From NCBI GenBank assembly GCA_037783545.1, contig JBBELK010000015.1, forward strand, positions 1,116,001 to 1,180,000: a stretch of 64,000 bases of DNA, given 5' to 3'. Of this stretch, positions 36,101 through 45,412 are shown one piece after another (position 1 is the stretch's first letter; each line of letters begins with the position of its first letter). The notes below the pieces were generated by a model. It was not told the DNA's origin. It made no database searches and saw only the letters and a program-made list of their open reading frames with translations. A program made the position numbers and the translations under genes. The DNA is from Henricia sp. BOLD:AAB3569. Its lineage: Eukaryota > Echinodermata > Asteroidea > Spinulosida > Echinasteridae.

Positions 36101-37660
36101 TATCCTTGACATTTTATTGAGAGTTGAAAGGTGATTTGTGCAGTGTTGCTGGTAGGTTGGGGCTAGATTGTAATGATTGACTAACACAAAACAAACTTCT
36201 GACGCAAAACAAAATACAAAGATAGTAAAGATAATGATGCAGAGTAATATTTGAGCCAGCTTTTCTGAGCTGGATTTTCCAAAATTTAATGGTGATAAAA
36301 ACAAATCAGACATACCTAAATGAAATACTCCTAACAGAATCTGGGCAATGCCAGCAAAGAATGCCAAGAGCACGGCATACGCAGGGTCGTGAAGCATGGG
36401 GTTGTTGGGGTCTGTTTTGCCAGACGTTGCCACCAGGAGGGACATGATCGCTGTCGGTCCCACGCTGATGTCTTTACTTGTCCCAAGGAAACAGTAGACG
36501 AAACATCCGATATATGCTGAATACAAGCCATACTGCAAAAATAAAACAATTAATATTAAATTGAGGAATAAGAAGGCCTATTTTTTTTTTTTTTTTTTTT
36601 TCAAGATGGCCAGAGATTTTGAAATACTGTATTCAGTGGGGACAACTCCGGGGGAAAATTTACGTTTAGTGTTTCAAAATGCCCGATAGTTTTTAACAAC
36701 CTGTTCTACACAGTTTCAGTCTTAACAACCCCCTTGCTGAATGTGTTTTGCACCGTACATGTACATGTATGTACTGAGAACACTAGATCAAACACACTGT
36801 TTACACTTGATCCCGAACTCGGGGTCGAACACCGAGCTTGGGATCAGACCGGGATCACAAACTGAGTGTAAAATTGGCCCCCGGATCAGACCCCGAGATT
36901 TTGATCTCGCATTGACGGAGGGTTCGTGCACACAGAGCATGACCTTTGACTGCAACTGTGGGGTGTTATGGCCGAGCGGTCTAGTGCGTCGAACTTAAGT
37001 TCCTGTGCTAGTACTGAATGTAGGTTCGATTCCTGGCCGTGACACCTGTGCCCTTGAGCAAGGCACTCAACCACACTTGCTCCCATTCCTGTAATTGGCA
37101 GTCCCTCCGCTGTTGGATGTGGTATATAAATAAATAAACTTCTGGCACCGTGCTCGAGGTCAACTACAGAATGTAAATGCGGCACTGGATCATTGCAGTT
37201 AACACTGACACATTCTTATCAGGGGATCAACCAGTGTAAACATGGTGAAAGCCAAATGGGGTGTATGTGGATCTCAAATTCCATATGCATGTTAGTATGT
37301 TAACTGTTTGTTTAGTAAACAGAGCTTCTTTAATCTTTCTGGCAGTTGTGAATTGTTTCCTATCCAAGACCCTCGCGCCATAAAGAGACTGGTAAAAAGG
37401 AGAAAAGCGAAAAAGGGTAAATTGGCTGAAAAGAGGAGATTAAATGGTCTGTATTTTACCTGCACTGGTAGTTTGGCAATACTCGCATAAGCCAATCCTT
37501 GAGGTAAAACAGTTAGAGCCACTGTGAGTCCAGCTATGAAGTCTTGAAATAAGTATGGCGGTCGGTATCTAGGCAACCAAATACTGATTGGAAAACGCCT
37601 TTTCCAACTCTCGCGACTGCAGTAATTCTGAACTGCGCCTTTCACACTGAAGTTCTCCAT
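24148..37660 (-). CDS. SLC26A11: SLC26A11-like anion transporter, copy B
   Basis: Confident exons (minus strand): 37660-37460, 36532-36316, 34697-34532, 33991-33937, 33427-33328, 32252-32101, 31573-31501, 31089-31039, 30400-30340, 29964-29768, 28398-28205, 26922-26755, 25638-25573, 24244-24148; about 599 aa. Its family role is anion exchange or channel activity across a membrane. Landmarks: RRFPISIWLPRYRPP, VLPQGLAYASIAKLPVQ, YGLYSAYIGCFVYCFLGTSK, GPTAIMSLL, GFTSISAITIGFGQ (close to the family pattern), GFLEAIAIGKSFG, AYPVTGSFSR, FIPKSALASVII, and STAS in exons 12-14. Exons 2-10 have exactly the same lengths and phases as copy A. Exon 11 is 21 nt longer and exon 12 is 3 nt longer. Exon 14 ends in phase 1 and the terminal exon below 24148 was not found, so the C-terminus is incomplete. 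Introns are loaded with TIR elements and SINEs. Confidence 0.93.
24330..24500. repeat. Imperfect palindrome with CACGAGCGCGAGTGG ends
   Basis: TTATCCCACGAGCGCGAGTG on the left and CACGAGCGCGAGTGGGATAA on the right are inverted only in their outer parts. Inside, GCAACTGTGTCCCATATCC mirrors GGATATGGGACGCAGACGC around a centre near 24413. A CACGAG..GATATGAGAATATA design also appears at 40280 and 54000, so these may be related foldback families. Confidence 0.45.
24708..25243. repeat. TIR element, AGGGGCGGATTGCAAT family
   Basis: The ends AGGGGCGGATTGCAAT and ATTGCAATCCGCCCCT are perfect 16 bp inverted repeats. Further GGTCTAAGACCGGTCT / GGTCTTAGACCAGTGG words lie subterminally. The length is 536 bp with no coding signal. 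It lies in intron 13 of copy B. Confidence 0.75.
26518..26720. repeat. TIR element, AGGGTTGTAGTCGAGTC family, copy 1
   Basis: Left AGGGTTGTAGTCGAGTCCAC and right GACTCGACTACAACCCT are inverted repeats. The inner ACAAGTCC words also mirror GGACTTGTCACAGAC. Relatives are at 43378-43537 and 47179-47390. It lies in intron 12 of copy B. Confidence 0.7.
27058..27324. repeat. Foldback element, GTGACCC family, copy 1
   Basis: The strongest complementarity is central: AACGCAATGGAAATTCCAGG faces CAGGAATTTCCATTGTGTTT. The arms carry AAGTCGCGCAGGCC..GAG and CTCGACCTAGCCTGCGTGACTT, and the right end is GGGTCACA. Copies lie at 41243-41503 and, interrupted, at 57351-57775. Confidence 0.7.
27350..27670. repeat. 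Dispersed repeat with CCCATGGGTGTTG, copy 1
   Basis: About 320 bp, including CTTTTCCCATGGGTGTTG, AAACTAATTTATCC and TTCTTCCCATGGATA, is repeated in the same orientation at 34120-34442. A more diverged inverted copy is at about 10640-10880. The termini were not resolved. No coding signal. Confidence 0.65.
27745..27960. repeat. Dispersed repeat with GCGGGGTGTTTCAAATATTC, copy 1
   Basis: About 200 bp from CCATATGCGTTTTCCTGGTC to GCGCCCATGCATTTT is repeated in reverse orientation at 31640-31855. The shared open frame (about 60 residues, with HHILRVRAIHKNAS) has no family I recognise and is probably carried passively by the repeat. Confidence 0.65.
28563..29295. repeat. Compound palindromic minisatellite, period 151-152 bp, about 4.8 copies
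   Basis: Five units start at about 28571, 28722, 28873, 29025 and 29177. Each holds two inverted repeats. In the first, GAGAGCTACATGTAGC faces GCTACATGTAGCTCGC within GACCCA..TGGGTC flanks. In the second, GGCCATTTTCACGGTAACTG faces AGTTACCGTAAAAATGCCC around TGTTACATGTAACG. The units differ by a few substitutions. The array lies in intron 10 of copy B. No coding frame of interest. Confidence 0.88.
29365..29745 (-). repeat. tRNA-Leu-like SINE, family 2 (inverted)
   Basis: Read on the minus strand, a tRNA-Leu-like head has TGGCAGAGCGGTCTAGCGGA (A box) and GTGGGTTCGAATCCCGG (B box) between about 29740 and 29660. A body follows with CCAGGAGCAAAATGGGTACC and GCGCCTAATAGGCAGCC, then an AT-rich tail (TAATAATAAATAAATAAA read on the plus strand) at 29370-29388. 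It lies in intron 10 of copy B. Confidence 0.75.
30673..30906. repeat. Foldback element, GGGGCCAATTTCAT family, diverged copy
   Basis: The left end is GGGGCCAATTTCATAAAGCT and the right end (TTTTGAAATTAATTC) is degenerate. The inner GTTAAGCAG and CTGCTCAACTGC words mirror each other. It lies in intron 8 of copy B. Confidence 0.55.
31640..31855. repeat. Dispersed repeat with GCGGGGTGTTTCAAATATTC, copy 2 (inverted)
   Basis: This is the reverse complement of 27745-27960, 3.8 kb away. It has gained a 21 bp tandem duplication: GCCACAGAGTGCATGACGCAA occurs twice near 31731-31775. It lies in intron 6 of copy B. Confidence 0.65.
32334..32735. repeat. TIR element, AGGGCGTGTTTGTTTCA family
   Basis: AGGGCGTGTTTGTTTCA and TGAAACAAACACGCCCT are perfect 17 bp inverted termini. 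The flanks CGTAAGTC and GACTTACG are also inverted, so the true ends may be wider. The interior contains CCAAAATGGCGACG and several GATC-rich words. It lies in intron 5 of copy B. Confidence 0.75.
33135..33290 (+). repeat. tRNA-derived SINE, second small family (well-preserved tRNA head)
   Basis: From 33136 to about 33209 the sequence folds as a tRNA-like cloverleaf: acceptor GGCTTCA/TGGAGCC (6 pairs plus a G-U), anticodon stem TCTGC/GCAGA with loop ACGTTAA, and T loop GGTTCGAATCC. The T stem has an extra base and position 33 is C, so a working tRNA is unlikely. The downstream phrase AAGTTGCTTTTCACTGCATC also occurs at about 7197-7216 behind a truncated head, which indicates a SINE. Confidence 0.65.
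34120..34442. repeat. Dispersed repeat with CCCATGGGTGTTG, copy 2
   Basis: It matches 27350-27670 in the same orientation over about 320 bp, with substitutions and small indels (CCCCATGGGTGTTGACATTT, AAACTAATTTATCC, TTCTTCCCATGGATAG). It lies in intron 3 of copy B. Confidence 0.65.
34731..35182. repeat. TIR-like element, CATAGTTCCGA ends
   Basis: CATAGTTCCGA (34731) and TCGGAACTATG (right end 35182) are short inverted termini. The interior contains AAAAATGGCGACAC. It lies in intron 2 of copy B. Support rests on the termini only. Confidence 0.45.
36580..36602. repeat. Poly-T tract
   Basis: A run of more than 20 T lies in intron 1 of copy B, close upstream (in minus orientation) of exon 2. 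It may be the tail of a retroposed fragment. Confidence 0.7.
36790..37235. repeat. TIR element, GTTTACACTTGATCC family, copy 1, with nested SINE
   Basis: The left end TGTTTACACTTGATCCCGA and the right end CAGTGTAAACATGGTG are inverted. The whole matches 62400-62850, except that here a tRNA-Leu-like SINE interrupts it between about 36957 and 37140. It lies in intron 1 of copy B. Confidence 0.75.
36957..37140 (+). repeat. tRNA-Leu(UAA)-like SINE nested in a TIR element
   Basis: The head reads TGGCCGAGCGGTCT (A box), then a GAACTTAAGTTC anticodon-arm-like stretch whose loop would carry TAA, and GGTTCGATTCC (B box). A body follows with CCTTGAGCAAGGCACTCAA and a TATAAATAAATAA tail. The uninterrupted site is seen at 62.7 kb (CTGCAACTTCTGGCACC). 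Here ACT of that site appears on both sides, a plausible short target duplication. Confidence 0.78.
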
Positions 37661-38090
37661 TCATAGAGTTATCTGCAGACAGATTGGAAAGGTTTAAGCA
37701 AGAATTGTCATTTGTAACTGCTTTTCACAAAATAGTTCCAGTACGGAAAGAATATCGGGCATCACCCGAGTTCTCATGTACAAAACACTGGCTAAAAAAG
37801 TTCAAAAAAAAACAAAATTTTTTTCCTGCGATTTTTTTAGTTTTTCTGTTTTTTTAGATGTGCACTAGGCCTAACTGATGTCTAATTAGACATTTTAAGA
37901 ATTTTTTTTTTATATCAGACTAGTAAAATTCTTACCGCACGCGCACTAAACATACAAGACTGGCTGAAAATTGCATTTTCTTTAATTCAAATCTTTCCAC
38001 ATCTAAATTTGGGCTTTTCTATCAAATCTGAACCTAGGCTCGCACTTCAGTATTGCTGTAAATTAGTGTTATTATTATTATTATTCCAAT

Positions 38091-38128
38091 GAGCTGGCAT
38101 TTACTGTCGCGACAGTAAATGCCAGCTC
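38091..38128. repeat. Perfect 38 bp palindrome
   Basis: GAGCTGGCATTTACTGTCG is followed at once by its exact reverse complement, with the centre at TCGCGA. It sits inside wider imperfect symmetry: TATTGCTGTAA on the left faces TTACAGCAATA on the right (38051-38158), next to an ATT microsatellite. Confidence 0.85.
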
Positions 38129-38204
38129 GTTAAAAGGGAGCTGAATTACAGCAATACTTGTCTTGTAGTTCTACACTTGGGCCTATGCTTGATTAAGCAT
38201 GATC

Positions 38205-38560
38205 AGTCATTATTAATATTATTATTATTTCTTTCTGGTATTCATACCAAGGATTCCTCAATAGTGCTCATTGCACCATCACTCGCAGGTGTGAGGAAAC
38301 CCATTTAGAATTATAATTTAAAATGGCCAGATTCCCCTTGCTCTTCACGAAAGAATGCTCTGGTATCTTTAGAGTGCGTTACCATTACCTAACACACTGG
38401 ACCAACGGCTTTACATCCCTTCCGAAGGATGGAGCAAGTGTGGTCGAGTGCCTTGCCCAAGGGCACAGGTACCGCAGCCGGATTCGAACCCGGAACCCTA
38501 AGTTTTCACATATCATATGATTGCGAGTCAATGACCCATACGGCATACCACTCCACGGAA
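38205..38560 (-). repeat. tRNA-derived SINE, family 3 (inverted copy 2)
   Basis: On the minus strand, CCGTGGAGTGGTATGCCGTA starts a degenerate tRNA-like head near 38558, and GGGTTCGAATCCGG (B box) lies near 38490. The family body (AGAGCATTCTTTCGTGAAGA) and tail (GAGGAATCCTTGGTATGAAT) follow, then an ATT-rich end. The body matches 8235-8560 and 20757-21128. Confidence 0.75.
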
Positions 38561-39298
38561 ACTAAGGAAAAACACAAATTTAGGAGTAGGAAAAATGAAA
38601 TATTTTCTAAAAAGCACACACTGGTAGTGGAACACTTTTTCAGTCAGTCTCACGATTTAAAAAAAAAAAAAAACCATTTCCTACTTTATTTCTGCAGTGA
38701 GCCATATAATGAAGAAGAAATTGAAGCGGTACATTTGTCTCAGCATGTGAACATCATAGGCCTACTGTCATGTGAGCGCTCTTGGCCCTGTGTCTGATCC
38801 CCGGAGCTCCCGTCAAACTGCTGTAGCGCCCTCAAGAGGCGGTATGAACTATTTTGTAATGTATGACAAGCCAATTTATCACAATTCATAATTTATTCCA
38901 AAACAAGATTTCTTGCACCAAGTGAGCCGGACCGAGGTTTTCACATCCTGAGATCTTATTAGGCCAAGAAAAAAATACCTGCGTTTCCTATTACATCAAC
39001 AAATTATTAAGGGTGGATACCGTAGGAGGGAAATATCTTTTTATTTTGCTCAATTTTTTACCCGAAAATATTTAATACGGTGGGATGGTCAGTACTTTTT
39101 TACCTTTATCATGTTTATAAATTAAAACAGTAAACATGTTGACGTAAAAATCACTTTCTAGTACTGTACACTATCTGAATTGCCGATACAAACACACAGG
39201 AGTGAGCCAAATTTTTAAGCTCTTGTGGGTTAAACAAATTCAAACGCTGTACACATACATTAGGTTTCAGTTAGGAACAATAAGTTTTTATTGTTAGT

Positions 39299-39467
39299 AA
39301 TAAGCCAGTTCGGAGTCTCGACTGCGCATGCGTCTCCCGACTTTGGTTTGAGATAAACAAAGCGGTATGCATTGTGTTTATCTCAAATGACCTGTGTTTA
39401 TCTCAAATGACCTTGACACAATCCCATAGACGTTCATTGCGCGCGCGAGATTCCGAACTGGCTTATT
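39299..39467. repeat. TIR element, AATAAGCCAGTTCGGA family, copy 1
   Basis: The ends AATAAGCCAGTTCGGAGTCT and AGATTCCGAACTGGCTTATT are inverted repeats of about 20 bp. The interior carries TTTGAGATAAACA on one side and GTTTATCTCAAATGACC twice in tandem on the other. The length is about 169 bp. Confidence 0.82.
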
Positions 39468-40092
39468 GTTTTAATAAAAAGATATAGGTTCCACATTATT
39501 TTCTAGGTTGGGGCGGGTAACCGGAAACACAGCTATTTTTTTCTTGGCCTAATCTACCTTTTAAGTTTTAACCAATTAAAAAATGCAATATATAAATACA
39601 GTACCAGAATACTGAACAGCAAGCAGGCATGACATCCAAATATTTCTTTTTAAGTTGATTTATTTTTTCAAGTTAAATTTGAATGAGAATTTATAATTCT
39701 ATTTTATATCCACGATAATGTATGATTACAGTACTATATATATCATCCCTCTAAACCCTACAACTTGCCTTTTACAAGCATACAGTTGACAAAATTCAAA
39801 ACATACTTGCGTTTGTTCCACAGCTTTTATGGCCGAACAACAAACATTAAAATTATATTATACTATAGAAAAAAATGAGTTACTAAGCAAGTACATGTAT
39901 GTTGTAAAATAATGAACTTTCAAATCTTCCAACTAAGATTTTTATATTGAATTTCATTTTCTTTCTCAGAATTTGAAAAATGGGGATACCAGTATTACAG
40001 TAATTCCTTGTGAATTATTAGTCCTTGTGCAGGAGATATTGTTAATTGGTCTAGAATTTAAGGAATGTATATAAACAAGTTATTGTAGCCAC

Positions 40093-40253
40093 AATAAGCC
40101 AGTTCGGAATCTCGGGCGCGCAATGCACGTCTATGGGATTGTGTCAAAGGTCATTTGAGATAAACACAGTGTATTCGGATAGGGTGCGCCTTTGTTTATC
40201 TCAAATCAAAGTCGGGAGATGCATGCGCAGTCGAGACTCCGAACTGGCTTATT
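40093..40253. repeat. TIR element, AATAAGCCAGTTCGGA family, copy 2 (inverted)
   Basis: It has the same termini as 39299-39467, but its interior is in reverse orientation: the GGGATTGTGTCAAAGGTCAT side now comes first. It holds one TTTGAGATAAACAC unit where copy 1 has two. The length is about 161 bp. Confidence 0.82.
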
Positions 40254-40279
40254 AGTGTAAATATATTAAACTAGAAATT

Positions 40280-40690
40280 ATATAATAATTGGATGGCTTT
40301 GAGGGTGATATGAGAATATACGGCACGAGTCATGAAAATACGGAACGAGCTGAAGGCGAGTTCGGTATTTTCATGACAAGTGCGGTATATTCTCATATCA
40401 CCCAAAAAGACATCCGTTATTATTATTGTTATATAAAATGAAGCTTAATATATCTTGTTTTGTAAGATTTCCGCAAGATTTTTGTCTGTTTGGTGTTGAA
40501 AACTTCACAACTGCATGAGCTTTTGTTATTGTACATTATTTTTTGTTACTGTACTCACGCGCGCGTACATACACACACACGCAATCCATTCACTCAATGC
40601 ATGACATGCGCCCAGCATGGACGCACATCAGATTGGGGCTCTGTGCTGCGCAGTATCAGAAATGCACGGTATCCGCAAAACCTTCATTTT
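40280..40690. repeat. GATATGAGAATATA repeat, copy 1
   Basis: GGGTGATATGAGAATATACG and its complement near 40380-40400 frame a small palindrome (TCATGAAAATACGGAACGAG against CTCGTTCGGTATTTTCATGA-like sequence). The remaining part (ATATAAAATGAAGCT, GATTTCCGCAAGATTT, GATTGGGGCTCTGTGCTG) matches 54000-54375. No gene is supported. Confidence 0.6.
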
Positions 40691-41242
40691 ATATAATAAC
40701 GAGGTACAGTATACCGTACATTTAATGTCTTGCTAGCATCATACATTTGCTCAAATCTTGAATCAATTTCTGGGACCACTTTGGGTAGAATTAACTTCAG
40801 CTTTAAAGTACTGTCAAGAATAAACAATCATGATGATCGCCCAAGTTGGAATGCTGACCAAATAGGAACGCTGACCAAATAGGAACTGTATGCTTGTAAA
40901 AACCAAAATAGCTAGTATGTAATAAATGTATAAATGAGCAATCTGGAACAGAAAAATATCTCTAACTACTTTAGCATTATTAAAATAATTATAATTCCAA
41001 AATATAAACAACCGATAAGATATACACAATATAATTATTTAATTTACATTCATAGTGAATTGAATCCTCCAACCAAAGCAATACTATGATATATAATTTC
41101 TATAATGTAAAAAGTCGATGTTTCTAAAGGTTTGTGGTCCTCAGCGTCGAGGCAGTATTCAAAACCTTGATTCTACATGAAATCAAACATCTTGGAAATA
41201 TCTTTTAGATGTAATTACTTGGCCCTTACATGAGGTAGTATA

Positions 41243-41503
41243 TATGTGACCCGCTCTGAAAAAAGGTATAAGTCGCGCAGGCTAGGTCGAGTTGTCGCGA
41301 CCATAAGAAGAATTCTGCGGCAGATCCACGGTCATTAAAATTTATACAAAAACACAATGGAAATTCCAGGCGGTATCTGGGCACCGCCAGGAATTTCCAT
41401 TGTGTTTTTGTATTTTTATGAGCGTGGATCTTCTGCAGATTCCTTATGGTCGCAAAAAGTCGACCTAGTCTGCGCGACTTATTTTTGTAAAGCGGGTCAC
41501 ATA
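41243..41503. repeat. Foldback element, GTGACCC family, copy 2
   Basis: The termini TATGTGACCCGCT and AGCGGGTCACATA are perfect inverted repeats. AAGTCGCGCAGGCTAGGTCG faces CGACCTAGTCTGCGCGACTT, and ACACAATGGAAATTCC faces GGAATTTCCATTGTGT near the centre. Total 261 bp, almost wholly self-complementary. Confidence 0.8.
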
Positions 41504-42046
41504 CACACCAAGCGCTTTCCCACTCTAAACATTTTAGCGTGTTTTGCGGGAAAGCCAACAGTGCATACTACCTCTTGAAAGATTAGACGGACCGACGAAT
41601 TAATTAGTCTAGAAATATGCTATTTAAGTGTCCTTGGTACAATAAAGTGCAATTTCAATGATTGTTTTTCAAAGTTGTTGCAAGAAACCTGAAAGGCATG
41701 CATTGAAAGAAAGTGCAGAATTATACAAAGAATTCATAACACAATCGAGTTTCATCCCAGTCAAAATCTATGTACAAACACATACATGTACAAACTGTAC
41801 ACAAAACAGGATCAACATTGATATAGGCTTCTTATAGACATCCTTTCATGCAAGGAAACAAATAAATCAGAAACGGTGATTTCACATCAAATGCTACCAT
41901 GGAAATTATAATTCAGCCTATGCATTTGTCTGAGATTAAACAGTATTTTAAAGAAAAAGAAGGGAAAACAAGTAGAATTCCTCATATTTTGGAAAGGTAC
42001 TCGGACAGTTATCTTTGCCTAAAATCAACCCAGTTGGTACAACTTG

Positions 42047-42481
42047 AGGGGCGTTCGAGATGCTTACACCGTGTAACACCAACTTACACTGGAGCGTTCT
42101 TTTAGGCAGCCGCTAGTGGGCGGGTCTCTGTGTATGACGTCACCTAGTAACCGAGAGTTGAACAACATGGCGGACAGTTTGGAATCACGACGCAAGTGAG
42201 AAGAAAAGCACATATTTATGACACAAAATACGAGGGAATAGGGCTGTAAATACATTTTCCTTAATCATTATAGATGTTTGTGGACATTGACTAATTTTGC
42301 GAGGCACCAGCTTCATTGTGAGTCAAACGATGACAGCGTTTCTAAAGCCCCGCCCGGCAACAACCTTTGACCTGTGTTCCCAAAATATAAAGCGAAACCC
42401 CGCGTCGTTTGTTTTGCGTCTTATAGGGGTTTCCCCCGGTGTAAACCCCCTGTTACACCATGTAACATCTCGAACGCCCCT
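42047..42481. repeat. TIR transposon-like element, GGGGCGTTC family, copy 2
   Basis: AGGGGCGTTCGAGATGCTTA and its near-exact inverse at the right end (TAACATCTCGAACGCCCCT) bound 435 bp. The interior matches 22570-23100, including ACAACATGGCGGACAG and CAAACGATGACAGCGTT. Confidence 0.8.
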
Positions 42482-42800
42482 ATATGGTAAATTAATAATC
42501 GTCAATTTGTTTTTGGAACGTTTTCAATAAGCCAGCTAGTACTAATTGTGTGCAACTATTTTGTACAAAGTTGAACTACAATAGAAAAATATTTACAAAA
42601 TTAACTGTGGTGCATTTTGATAACAAGCATACGTACACTGGTTTTATTCCAAGTTTACTTTAAAATACATGTAGTTGCAATAATTCTCTGGTGGAAACCC
42701 AATATCAGATTTTGATTGAAAATAAATTGTTTTTGTAAACCCACAATTATTAATGTCATTGTTATCCAGGAAATGCATCTATATACCTCCTTGTACTTCG

Positions 42801-42973
42801 AGGCCATCCAAAGTTGTGATAATTTTCACGGTTCTACAAAACGTAGGATTTTACATGTAAAATGTTGACATTTCACGATGGTGACAATTTGTTTTGATAA
42901 GTTGTATTTCAGGGGTCTTAAAATACTATGCTCTGTAGAACCGTGAGAATGTTGACAATTTTGGACGGCTCCT
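42801..42973. repeat. TIR element, GTTGTCAATTTTCAC family, copy 2
   Basis: ATAATTTTCACGGTTCTAC on the left mirrors GTAGAACCGTGAGAATGTTG on the right. The outer CCATCCAAAG mirrors TTTTGGACGG. It is related to 14196-14408. Confidence 0.55.
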
Positions 42974-43377
42974 TACAATGCATTAGAATGACTACATGGC
43001 CTCACTAGACTGTTGCAAGGCCACAGGAAAGCGCAAACTCTGACGTCATATTTTAGGTCTTTTGCGGGCAATATCACAATCTATAAAGCAACTCTTGATT
43101 AACAGATTTGGGGATTTTGCTAAACGTAGTAAATCACTAACCGTGCACGCCGAACCTTACTAGAAAACAGACATCCAAACAAATTTCCATGATCTAGAAA
43201 AAAAAAGGCAAAATACCTAAACTAATTTCGACAATTTCTGGATACACAAATACACAAATTTATAAGCCAAAAAGGCTATTACGCAACTGGAAGTAATAAC
43301 AAAAATATTTTTGATATTTTTCTACGATTTCAACTTGATCAACTGCAATAAATCCCCAAATTTAACACCTGTGCACC

Positions 43378-43537
43378 AGGGTTGTAGTTGAGTCCATCAC
43401 TAGTCCCTGGGTCTTAATTCCAGTCACAAGCCTATAGGGCATTTTTTTGGTGCATGTTTATCCTTTGCTTCTTGTTACTGGACTTGTGACGGATTTGTAA
43501 TTTTATCGACTCTGATAGACTTTACTACAATCCTACC
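43378..43537. repeat. TIR element, AGGGTTGTAGTCGAGTC family, copy 2
   Basis: It begins AGGGTTGTAGTTGAGTCCAT and ends ACTTTACTACAATCCT, with the same inner words (CCCTGGGTCTTAATTC, CTTCTTGTTACTGGACTTGT) as 26518-26720. It is more diverged. Confidence 0.6.
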
Positions 43538-45164
43538 GTGCACCATGTTTAAAGCCCCTTCTAAAAACCTACCCTTCGATCAAAAATGTATTATTCAAAA
43601 TCACTTTATTTCTTTGAGCACAATAGAATTTAAATGAAGACACAAGTGCAAGGTGCATTTCAGTTAACATCTCGTTTTAGACTGTGCGTAAGCGGAATTC
43701 TGGGACCCAAGCACATAGCAGTAATTCTAACAATTTAACTAAACCTATTATATGTACCGGTACACGATTACAGTACTAAGTTCGACATTGACACTTCACA
43801 AGATAAGCCTACTGTAGACAGAGAATTTTATGGAATGTAAGTGAATACAGATCAGAATTGTACTCGAGACAATGGCAGATTACTCTACATCAACTAACAT
43901 TGAAAAATAAGGCCATATCATTGAAACATATCCTAGGCAAAAAAAGGATATGCATAGGGGAAAATGACCTCAAATTCAACAAATATTACTAAGTAACGCA
44001 GGAGGTTGCGGGTTCGAGTCCACCCGAGCATGCTATGAGTTCTCGAGAAACACACTTAGTATAGTGCACATACCGCATCGTGTATGGGCACATCCATTTA
44101 ACATTGTATGGTCCGACGCAATAATTATCTTATTTCAGTAAATAAACCAACCTGTAAAGATTTTACCTCCATTGATAATTAATGAGCCTTTAAAAATCTA
44201 GAAGTTTGGTAAATTGGAAAAGAAAACAAAAATGGGGAGTTTTTATCCATCAAAGTCTGCCACTAGATGGCACAAAATAATTTGTTGAGGGGAGGGGAGT
44301 GGAGGACTCCTTTTGGCCAACCCCCATAACTCTAAAAAACAATAAAAAAAAAAAACTTTGGGCCCTAAAAGTACTTCAATATTTCTTTCTAAAAATTGAT
44401 ACAGCTTTAAAGGCTTAGATTTGTGTACAGATTTCTTATAATTGAATATTCAAGGTGTCAAAAACGACTGGCCATGATGAGTAATTTTGCCAACTTGCCA
44501 TTGACTTGTAGCATCATCATAATAAAAACAAATATAAAACCTTGATTCTTGAATTGGTTAAAGAAGTGAAGAATTGCCAACCCTCCCTGATTTGCAACAG
44601 ATTTCCTGGAAAATTACTGATCTCCTGACACAGATAAAAACACTCCTGGATTGTCAATTAACAACCTATAGATGTATCTGAAGTCAGGAGATCAGACTAC
44701 TTTCCATGAGTCGTCTTTGAAGGTAGAACACATGTTTGGTAAACTGTTAAAAGGGGCGTTATTTCCACTCGTGATTAGAAGCCCATGTTGATAAAACTGC
44801 CCTGTAGAAATTTCAGCCACATACACGTAGGTGCAGTAATACTTCTGAAAACATGAAAAATCCTGCATGGTTTTGGTGTTGAATAAATGGTTGAAAAATC
44901 TCACACAAAATACCATTTTGGAGTGAACTGAAATAAAATCATGTGGTGTTTGGTACCATTGTTATTAAAATTTTTAATAAGGTTTTCTTGTCAACTCGTG
45001 AAAAAAAAAAAATTTGGGTCACTGCAAATGATGTGTTCTACCCTTAAAATCTGGGACAGTTGGCAGCGCTGGATGTGAACCGTACTAAAAAGTGCTATTT
45101 CTTGCAGTTCATCTTGTAGTCTTCTAATGGTAAGGACATAATACCATAACAAATTAGGCTGGAT

Positions 45165-45412
45165 TCAAACCGAGTCTTTTGACATATATCGCTTTGAGAA
45201 AAGGCGGCGTGGAAGGAATTTTGAGTAAAACAATGCACTGAAAACCACAATCAGTTTGGGCCAGGGGGGCCAAGCGTTTATGTGATTCCGTGACTTTCAG
45301 TGCGTCGGTTCACACCATATTATCCCTTCACAAGTTTTTTTTTCTCAAAGCAACCGGATCAAATTTACGCGTTAACGGCTCAGTGTGAATGCAGCCTGAA
45401 CACTACTACCCA
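45165..45412. repeat. TIR-like element, AGGCTGGATTCAAACCGAG ends
   Basis: AGGCTGGATTCAAACCGAGT on the left and CTCAGTGTGAATGCAGCCT on the right are imperfect inverted repeats. A relative at about 51930-52085 shares GAATGGATTCACACCGAGC and the GTGATTC(T/C)GTGA(T/C)TTTCA interior. Confidence 0.55.

Noticed and set aside
36050..36538. The 162-codon minus-strand frame as a stand-alone short transporter.
   Set aside because: It is exon 2 of copy B (36532-36316) followed by read-through into the intron; the donor GTATG follows at 36315.
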